Source: Symbiodinium natans (taxonomy: Eukaryota; Sar; Dinophyceae; Suessiales; Symbiodiniaceae). From it: a stretch of 53,268 bases of DNA. Shown here in pieces: positions 42,850 to 49,849 of this stretch; positions within the stretch are counted from its first letter, which is position 1, and every line of letters begins with the position of its first letter. The stretch spans positions 260,001 through 313,268 of the forward strand of contig CAJNDS010002697.1 of NCBI GenBank assembly GCA_905221605.1, written 5' to 3'. The position numbers were made by a program, and so were the translations under genes. The notes beneath the pieces are model-generated. The model had not been told where the DNA came from, searched no databases, and worked only from the letters and a program-made list of their open reading frames with translations.

Positions 42850-42897
42850 GTGCAGATCGCCACGCTCCAGAAGCGGCAGCCCCAACTGTCCCGCAAT
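42850..42897 (+). CDS. Gene D exon: basic coiled coil
   Basis: 48 nt after GGCCAG|G, GT donor (GTGCGA), phase 0 to 0: VQIATLQKRQPQLSRN. Confidence 0.55.
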
Positions 42898-42916
42898 GTG
42901 CGAAACGGGTAGCTTT

Positions 42917-43077
42917 AGCTCTCTTCGTCTTCTAGGTTTTAAGACCTCAGCTCTCTTCGTCTTCTAGGTTTTAAGACCTTAGCTCGCTTAGTCTTCTAGG
43001 TTTTAAGACCTTAGCTCTCTTAGTCTTCTAGGTTTTAAGACCTTAGCTCTCTTAGTCCTCTAGGTTTTAAGACCTTG
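42917..43077 (+). repeat. 32-bp tandem repeat, five copies
   Basis: Unit about AGCTCTCTTCGTCTTCTAGG plus TTTTAAGACCTT, starting at 42917, 42949, 42981, 43013 and 43045, with few substitutions. It lies just inside an intron of gene D, 20 bp after the donor. It is not telomere-derived. Confidence 0.93.
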
Positions 43078-43318
43078 CGGGTTGTCCTGGAAGGCTTTCC
43101 TAGATTTTATGCATCCGAGTGTTGCTGGTGTTGAAGCACTGAGACCTTCGTACACGTGGTTTGAGTGCTTCGAACATCTACGCTAAGAGTTGAGGCTTGC
43201 GCGTACGGGTCGCTCGAGTCATTCGAGTGTAGACTTGGTGTATGCCTTGGACGGCGACACTCCAGGAACATGAGTCGCCCAACGTGGTTCGTTTCGATTC
43301 TCAGGCTTAGGCTTGATA

Positions 43319-43449
43319 CTTTAGGGTTTAGGGTTTAATTAGGGTTTAGGGTTTAGGGTTTAGGGTTTAGGGTTTAGGGTTTAGGGTTTAGGGTTTAGGG
43401 TTTAGGGTTTAGGGTTTAGGGTTTAGGGTTTAGGGTTTAGGGTTTAGGG
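43319..43449 (-). repeat. TTTAGGG array
   Basis: About 18 units, almost perfect. Confidence 0.97.
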
Positions 43450-43494
43450 AGGCAAGCGGTCATCAGCCGGCAAGGGCTCATGTCATGTGTGTCT

Positions 43495-43675
43495 ATGTGT
43501 ATGTAGCCGTACGTATGTTTATATGTGTTTGTCTAAGTGTCTAAGCCTATGTCTGTGTGGTAGGGGGAGAATGTACATATGTTTATATGTATGTATGCAC
43601 CCACACACACACACATAGACTGGTATTATAGAGAGTGTTTTTTGCCGTGTGTGTGTGTGTGTGCGCGCGCGCATG
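43495..43675. repeat. TGTA/CACA/TGTG microsatellite region
   Basis: Imperfect (TGTATG)n, (CA)n at 43601-43615 and (TG)n(CG)n at 43648-43672. Confidence 0.9.
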
Positions 43676-43711
43676 CCCATGCCCCATCTTCCATCACCGA
43701 GGCATGTGCAG

Positions 43712-43746
43712 GCCAACACCAACAAGCTCGCGTCGCATCTTGTCTG
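43712..43746 (+). CDS. Gene D exon
   Basis: 35 nt between TGTGCAG|G and a GT donor (GTGAAC): ANTNKLASHLV plus two bases of Trp, completed by the next exon. Exit phase 2 matches the entry phase of 44146. Confidence 0.58.
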
Positions 43747-43943
43747 GTGAACGTAGACCTTCCCGGGGGTTTGGAGGAGAAGGGGGCTGCAGTCGTAACC
43801 CCCCATCTGCAGCCCGAAAAACTCTGAAGCGCAAAAGGGTTGGGGCCCCTGGACCGGCACCCACCCCGAAGGGTGTGAGGGTTTGGGGTCCTAAACCTAT
43901 GGGTGCTGGGCTTTGGGGTCCCGGTGACCCTCAACCCTGTAGC

Positions 43944-44023
43944 TTGGGATCAGTCCTTAATACGGACTAGTACCCCCCTACTATGATCCCTATTAAGGAC
44001 TGTTTGTACCATGGGGAACATCC
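43944..44023 (+). mobile_element. Small hairpin element, family GTTCCCC, copy 3
   Basis: GGGATCAGTCCTTAATACGG pairs with ATTAAGGACTG. It ends GGGGAACATCCC. The left end is truncated relative to the other copies. Confidence 0.7.
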
Positions 44024-44145
44024 CAACCCTAAACCCTAAACCCTAAACCCTAAACCCTAAACCCTAAACCCTAAACCCTAAACCCTAAACCCTAAACCCT
44101 AAACCCTAAACCCTGAACCCTAAACCCTAAACCCTAAAACGTCAG

Positions 44146-44233
44146 GCTTGGCCGCGCCTCGTCTCCGATGAACCGTGCCACGTCGCCGCTGCGGCGGGCG
44201 GCCACGCCGGGCCGCAGGATCGCAGCTCCAGCC
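44146..44233 (+). CDS. Gene D exon: basic Ser/Pro-rich
   Basis: After CGTCAG|G. It completes Trp and reads LGRASSPMNRATSPLRRAAT followed by PGRRIAAPA. Three S/T-P sites with adjacent Arg resemble a phosphorylatable basic linker. Donor GA (GAGGAG), position approximate. Confidence 0.55.
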
Positions 44234-44588
44234 GAGGAGCTTGGAGGGTTTAGGGTTTAGGGTTTAGGGTTTAGGGTTTGGGGTTTAGGGTTTAGGGTTT
44301 GGGGATTAGGGGCTTCGGGCTTCTAAACCGCTTCCATGGTCCCTCAGTATGGGCCTGCAAAGGGGACAACTTTTATACCTCCGAACATTTTCCCTTAAAA
44401 GCCAAGGCAAATGTAACTACCCTACCTTGAGATAGACCCAACCCCCAAACCGAAAACTCTCAACCCTGAACCCCCTGAACCCTAAAGCACCTGGTCTACT
44501 TGGAGGTTTATGGGTGTTGATGTGTAGGGCTTTAAAACGGCTTTAAGCATCTATGACTTTCGGGTTTAGGCTTCAAAGTTGAAGGGTT

Positions 44589-44860
44589 GAGCTTAGGGTT
44601 TAGGGTTTAGGGTTTAGAGGGTTTAGAGGGTTTAGAGGGTTTAGAGGGTTTAGAGGGTTTAGAGGGTTTAGAGGGTTTAGAGGGTTTAGAGGGTTTAGAG
44701 GGTTTAGAGGGTTTAGAGGGTTTAGAGGGTTTAGAGGGTTTAGAGGGTTTAGAGGGTTTAGAGGGTTTAGAGGGTTTAGAGGGTTTAGAGGGTTTAGAGG
44801 GTTTAGAGGGTTTAGAGGGTTTAGAGGGTTTAGAGGGTTTAGAGGGTTTAGGGTTCAAAG
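44589..44860 (-). repeat. 9-bp GGGTTTAGA array
   Basis: TTTAGGG units change abruptly to about 27 perfect copies of a 9-bp unit, GGGTTTAGA. The 84-residue minus-strand Lys-Pro-Ser frame is only the translation of this array. Confidence 0.97.
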
Positions 44861-45682
44861 GCTCAGGGGGTTAGGGCTTGAGGGTTTTTAGGGCTTGAGG
44901 GCTTCATTTGTTTCCGGGCTTCGGGGCTTGTTTCGGGTTTAGGTTCCCTTGTAACCCCCTTTAGACCACACTCTAAACCCTAAACCCTAAACCCTAAACC
45001 CTAAACCCTAAACCCTAAACCCTAAACCCTAAACCCTAAACCCTAAACCCTTTTTATTCCTAGGTTGCTCTAGGGTCTAGATTGTGTGGACAGAATTTGC
45101 ATGGGAGTTTTGCCTCTCAGGTCTACTCTCTTGAAGGTTCATAGCAGTACCCCAAACAAGGCTAGTTATAACGACTGGGCCCGCGTTCTAAGTTCGCGTG
45201 TTCTTTCAGTTACCTTGATTTACATGAACAGGTTTGTGTGGTATATTTTCATGTCTTCGGTATAGGGCGGCACGCAAGTAGAGCCACTGGTACCCCCAAT
45301 GTGGCGCTTTGAGATGCTAGGTTCGCGCTAGGTCAAATGAACAAAGTACATTCCCAGCACCACACACCGTAAATCAGTCACTGTAGTTGGTGCTGATCAG
45401 CTGCTGGTAGTTCTGAAGCCTTTCCGGTTCCGCTTATTCCCAACGACTTCGTGGTTCACTTGTCCTGGTGTTGACCTCAAGATGCCTTGAATTTAAATGC
45501 TCTGGGAGAATAGGCATATGCCGTTGCAACCCTAAACCCCAGTCCCCTAAGCCCTCGGGCCACGGCTGCCCATGAGCTTCCAAATCGTGGGAGGGCTGCT
45601 TGTTCGACCCCATCCCGACCTAAGTGCCGCAACCCCAAGGGACCGTGCAGACCACCATCTTCAGGGTTGGTTTTGAGGTTTT

Positions 45683-45846
45683 AAGGTACCCTAAACCCTA
45701 AACCCTAAACCCTAAACCCTAAACCCTAAACCCTAAACCCAAAACCCATAAACCCTAAACCCTAAACCCTAAACCCGAAACCCGAAACCCTAAACCCTAA
45801 ACCCTAAACCCTAAACCCTAAACCCTAAACCCTAAACCCTAAACAG
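45683..45846 (+). repeat. CCCTAAA array
   Basis: About 22 units with CCCGAAA variants, ending immediately at the acceptor of the exon at 45847. The array practically forms the 3' end of the intron, with AAACAG as its last six bases. Confidence 0.95.
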
Positions 45847-45941
45847 GACGGCGCCGTCCACAGTAGCCACCTCCTGCAGCTCTTGGATGAGCAAGAGCAA
45901 GCCCGGCACAAGATGGGGAGCTACCCTCGCTTCCAGCCCAC
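45847..45941 (+). CDS. Gene D exon: coiled coil
   Basis: 95 nt: DGAVHSSHLLQLLDEQEQAR then HKMGSYPRFQP and two bases of Thr. Strong GT donor (GTGAGC). Exit phase 2 fits the next exon, which completes the codon. Confidence 0.7.
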
Positions 45942-46476
45942 GTGAGCTGTCCTACAGCTTACACTCTTAGGGTTTAGGGTTTAGGGTTTAGGGTTTAGGG
46001 TCTGTCTTGGGATAGAGGCTCCCGAAATGCTAAACCCTCAGCCCGAAAACAAGCCGAACCCTTGTTGTTGTTCTTTCTTAGGGGTCAGGGTTTAGGGTTT
46101 AGGGTTTTAGGGTTTAGGGTTTAGGGTTTAGGGTTTAGGGTTTAGGGTTTGCATTTTAGGGATCTACAGTCCTACTTCGTAGGGCTTGGGGGAAGGACAG
46201 GTATCAGGTTGTTGGCCTTTGTCCTGCTGCCCTATTGCAACGCAATAGCCCCCCCCCCCCCCCCCCCAGCTCAGACAACCCTAAACCCTAAACCCGAAAC
46301 CCTAATCCCTAAACCCTAATCCCTAAACCCTAAACCCTAAACCCTAAACCCGAAACCCTAAACCCTAAACCCTAAACCCCAAACCCTAAACCCGAAACCC
46401 GAAACCCTAAACCCTAAACCCTAAACCCTCAACCCTCAACCCTAAACCCTAAACCCCAACCATGGGTTCGGTACAG

Positions 46477-46633
46477 GATCAGCTCTCTTGAGAAGCGTCG
46501 GCTGGTCTCGAAAGCTCTGATAGCGAGCTATCAGAATGCCAGACTTCCGCAGAGCTCCGGGGCACGGATGGGGCTTCGTGATTCACAGCTGGGTCCAAGA
46601 TGTGTAAAGTGGAGACTTGGAACAGAACTTAAG
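46477..46633 (+). CDS. Gene D exon
   Basis: 157 nt after GTACAG|G, encoding ISSLEKRRLVSKALIASYQN and continuing to WRLGTELK. Ends in phase 0 at a GT donor (GTACAC). The three last exons join without phase conflict, giving the best-supported part of gene D. Confidence 0.7.
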
Positions 46634-46810
46634 GTACACAATGATCAATCTGGGAGTTTCCGAAATTAGGGGGTGCCTTTTTGGGGTCCTTAGATATAAA
46701 GGAATCCTGCTATTTGGGGGGGATGTCATTTAGGGGTCCCCTGCTTTTGTAAACCCCCATATCGGGCCACAGAGATTAGGTTTTCGAGCTGCGTACACAG
46801 AGGGTTCAAG

Positions 46811-46891
46811 GCAAAATCTGCCCAGCTGGTGCCAATGCTGAGCGCAGACAGCACGGAAAAAGGCTCCCGTGTGGCTTCTTCACTCAGCTGA
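46811..46891 (+). CDS. Gene D last exon with stop
   Basis: After TTCAAG|G: AKSAQLVPMLSADSTEKGSR, then VASSLS and TGA at 46889-46891. Phase 0 in. Ends gene D about 1.3 kb before the next SPRY exon of gene A. No canonical AATAAA is seen downstream, which is usual for dinoflagellates. Confidence 0.62.
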   Translation, partial: AKSAQLVPMLSADSTEKGSRVASSLS

Positions 46892-48185
46892 GCTTCTTTG
46901 AAACATCTTGGGCTTCAAGTTGCTTGTTGGGCATATGAGCAGGTTGGCTGTTGTGTCGCCCTCTGACAGCAACGCAGTATCTGCCACCCGTGCTGGTATA
47001 CTTTGTCACCGCACCCCCCAGCTTACACGCACTGCAATTTGGGTAAAGTCCACCTTGGGTACGGTTTTGTTTTGTTTGCAGGGAACCTGAAAACAGTACG
47101 TAGGCGTTAACCTCCATTGTTGCCGTACGTACCTATTGTCCTACGGAGCCTTTCCCTTGGATTGCCCCAAATTGGCCATGGTTTTTAGAACTGCCTCCTG
47201 TCCACATAATCATCCTTGCCGATCGCCAGTTGCCCTAAACCCTAAACCCTAAACCCTAAACCCCCTAAACCCTAAACCCCCTGAACCCTAAACCCTAAAC
47301 CCTAAACCCCAAGCCCTGAACAGGCTGAGTTTTAGCTTGTGTGTCTTGGGAGTCTTGGGAATCTCCTGGAGCTCCCAGAGGTAAACAGTCAGCTGCACCC
47401 AATAGGGGTTTTTTGAAAAGAGACACCCTGAACCCTGAACCCTAAACCCTAAACCCTAAACCCTAAACCCTAAACCCGGGGGGTTCCCAGAAGAAGGACT
47501 AATATTATTTGGGGGTATATTTGGGGAGGCCGCGTTTTGTGGGAGTACCCATATTGTCTGCTCAGCGTTCGAGTAGTCTTGCGAGCTTAGGATGCATGGT
47601 CGCGACCGCCCTTCGTTTAGGGTTTAGGGTTTGGGGTGCTGAGGATGTGGGATTGAGGATTTTGAGTTTCCAGTGTTTTTTGGCAAGGGATGCTCGTAAG
47701 CCCCCGGTTGCTGCCGGTGCTAACGAAACTAAGCTGGGTCCGTCTCTTCACGTAGGACTTCTATGTCCCCCTTGTGAATCTTTTTTTTGTTATTTTTGTT
47801 TATACAGAGGACCCAAGAGGATATTCAAAAAAAAGGTTCTAAGGGGAGTATAGACTTCTGTTGATGACAGCCTGCTCAATCCAAATCTTAGACCTTACAG
47901 CGACAGCGAACTGCGCGCCCCGCACCCTACAACACGGAATTAGGGTTTAGGGTTTAGGTTTATGGTTTTGGGTTTAAGGGGAAAGTCAACCCCTGAACCC
48001 AATCTTCCATCTGAAGCCGACAGCCTCAAACCCTCGCGTCCCCAAACAACCCTATCTCACTCTTCTCTTGAACCTTAAGACACCAGACTCCTCACGAACC
48101 CGAAAGCCTTTAAAGCCCCAACACCCAAACAACCCGCAATTCTGCCATCTAAGCCCAAAGCCTGAGCGCCCTTAGCGCCACCCAG
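46892..48185 (+). other. Spacer between gene D and the next gene A exon
   Basis: CCCTAAA-type arrays at 47235-47315 and 47425-47480, TTTAGGG at 47940-47965. A 114-codon frame (47509-47853) has no recognisable domain. Nothing else supported. Confidence 0.55.
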
Positions 48186-48222
48186 GTCGAGCCCTAACAA
48201 GAACACCATCAGCTTGTTCAGG
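48186..48222 (+). CDS. Gene A exon: SPRY SSPNKNTISLFR
   Basis: 37 nt after CACCCAG|G. It completes the Pro codon left at 30933 and encodes SSPNKNTISLFR. N-L-D-P-x-S-x-N-x-x-T-I/V-S-L-F-R is a standard SPRY stretch, so this exon unmistakably continues the one 17.3 kb upstream. Donor GA (GACCCG). Confidence 0.87.
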
Positions 48223-48339
48223 GACCCGCCTGCCTCAAGAGGGATCCCATGGGTCTCTGGGCAGAGCATTCTTTCTGCACCTGACCCCATGGATTTCAGG
48301 GCCTTAGGGCTTCAGTGGCTTATATGAGCTTTGTGTTGG

Positions 48340-48432
48340 GCTGTTCCCCCTATGCTAACAGTCCTAATAGGGTTTTTCGTACCCCCTATTAGAATCCCTA
48401 TTGAGGACTGTTAGTATATGGGGGAACATCCC
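48340..48432 (+). mobile_element. Small hairpin element, family GTTCCCC, copy 4
   Basis: GTTCCCCCTATGCTAACAGT pairs with GACTGTTAGTATATGGGGGA. Internal CCTAATAGGG faces CCCTATTGAGG. The right end is the template for the 84-bp tandem repeat that follows. Confidence 0.8.
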
Positions 48433-48740
48433 AAGCTTTGTGCTCTTTAAGCACGAATCCCCAAAACCCGAAACCCCATCCTTTCTTAGGACTGTTAGTA
48501 TAAGGGGGAACATCCCAAGCTTTGTGCTCTTTAAGCACGAATCCCCAAAACCCGAAACCCCATCCTCCCTTAGGACTGTTAGTATAAGGGGGAACATCCC
48601 AAGCTTTGTGCTCTTTAAGCACGAATCCCCAAAACCCGAAACCCCATCCTCCCTTAGGACTGTTAGTATAAGGGGGAACATCCCAAGCTTTGTGCTCTTT
48701 AAGCACGAATCCCCAAAACCCGAAACCCCATCCTCCCTTG
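48400..48740 (+). repeat. 84-bp tandem repeat built from a hairpin-element end
   Basis: Four copies with period 84 (AAGCTTTG at 48433, 48517, 48601, 48685). Each contains GGACTGTTAGTATAAGGGGG, the right arm of the hairpin element. Because 84 is a multiple of 3, stop-free frames of 121-164 codons arise on both strands. They are not genes. The array fills the intron between two SPRY exons and ends 10 bp before the acceptor. Confidence 0.95.
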
Positions 48741-48749
48741 CGCCCGCAG

Positions 48750-48789
48750 GAAGGAGCGCGCATCGCGCAGCCACAGCCGCTGCCGGAGG
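48750..48789 (+). CDS. Gene A exon: SPRY EGARIAQPQPLPEG
   Basis: 40 nt after CCCGCAG|G encoding EGARIAQPQPLPE plus one base. It follows S-L-F-R as SPRY requires (G-x-R-x-x-x-P-Q-x-L-P). GT donor (GTGTGG). Confidence 0.87.
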
Positions 48790-48889
48790 GTGTGGACCCC
48801 CGAAGACGGGTTTAGGGGTTGATGGCTTCAAGGTGGTCTTTGGCTTTATAGGGTTCAAGATTCAAGGTGTCAAGGGTGTTGGGGCGTTA

Positions 48890-49090
48890 TGATGATGACG
48901 ATGATGATGATGGTGATGATGATGGTGGCGATGACGACGATGAGGGTGATGATGATGTCGACAATGCTGCGGATGATGATGTTGCAGCCCGCTGCTCATG
49001 ATGATGATGGCACCGGCTCGAGAATAGAAGAATGAGGAGAAGGTGAAGGAGGGAGGGAGGAGGGAGGAGGGAGGAGGGAGGAGGGAGGAA
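48890..49090. repeat. GAT/GATG trinucleotide and GGGAGGA repeats
   Basis: (GATGAT)n-like at 48889-49010 and (GGGAGGA)n at 49050-49090, in the last recognised SPRY intron. Confidence 0.92.
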
Positions 49091-49141
49091 GACGGGCCAT
49101 CAGCCTGCCTTTGTGCACCTTTCCGACTCGAGCGCTGCAAG

Positions 49142-49197
49142 GCCTGATCGGAAAGCCACTCTATCCGCACCTGTGCTTCAAGAACATCACTGTGCAG
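49142..49197 (+). CDS. Gene A exon: SPRY GKPLYPHLCFKNITVQ
   Basis: 56 nt after CTGCAAG|G. It completes Gly and reads LIGKPLYPHLCFKNITVQ, the penultimate SPRY strand (G-K/R-x-L-Y/F-P-x-x-x-F-x-N-V/I-T). Donor GC (GCCGAC). The final strand (usually V-N-F-G) is not seen before the window ends. Confidence 0.87.
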
Positions 49198-49744
49198 GCC
49201 GACCGGGGGTGTCCCTGAGTCTTTTTCCAATAAAGTAAGTTTGCTTTATAGTCCCTTATGGCACCCTCATGGGGTCCCCTTTGTCAACTAAAGAACTATT
49301 CCTGTTTTGAGGGTTCTTGAAGTCTCTACGCTCAATGAACTGTCGTTAATTTACCAGCCTCTTCTTATGCGAACTGAACAGAAATGCTCGCAAGAAGTAG
49401 GTTCCAGTTCTGTTTGAGAAACTAGGGGACAGGTCGGGAGAACATCTTCTAGATCCCTCCTGTAGTAAATAAGAGTTGTTGCTTGTGTGGTACAGCGGCT
49501 TGGGATCTGTCTTGCGCTTAGGGGCCTGCTGGTTTGGGCTTTTAGTTGCTTTTTTAGGGCTTTGTTTTTTGGGGGGGTTTTAGAGCTTATATCTGCTACA
49601 CGCAAATCGAGTCGACGGATCATTCCTAAAGCCCTGAATTACAAACCCCAAATCCTTCCCTGCTCATTCCTCGCTCGAGCTAGCCTTAGCCACGCTCTGC
49701 TCGAAACCTGTAATCCCTCATTGCCCCTCCCTCACCCCCGCTGC
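49198..49744 (+). other. Gene A intron, unique sequence
   Basis: No telomere-like array, unlike most other introns. No exon recognised. The open frames at 49351-49623 and 49487-49774 show no family features. Confidence 0.5.
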
Positions 49745-49800
49745 ACCCCCCCCCCCCGTGGGTGGCTTAAATAGGGTCTATTTGGAAGCTGGGACTCGGG
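49745..49800 (+). repeat. C-tract plus AAATAGGGTCTATTTGGAAGCTG boundary motif, second copy
   Basis: C12 tract, GTGGGTGGCTTAAATAGGG, then TCTATTTGGAAGCTGGGACT. Same module as at 12499-12560, again directly upstream of the purine-rich satellite. Confidence 0.75.
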
Positions 49801-49849
49801 TTTTCTTATAGCCATACACGTTTCCACGAGGGTACGCTGCTGTCACGTC

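Larger units (their letters stand above)
30934..48185 (+). other. Giant 17.3-kb intron of gene A containing gene D
   Basis: No assembly gap inside. It begins GCTGCG and ends CACCCAG. The SPRY reading before and after joins in phase and in family order. It holds all exons of gene D and about 30 telomere-like arrays. Confidence 0.7.

Noticed and set aside
44607-44858. 84-residue Lys-Pro-Ser repeat protein on the minus strand
   Set aside because: Exact translation of a 9-bp telomere-derived array with no flanking coding signal.
48364-48892. Frames of 121-164 codons with four 28-residue repeats on both strands
   Set aside because: The 84-bp tandem unit is a multiple of 3, so stop-free frames occur on both strands by chance. 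The array lies inside a SPRY intron.
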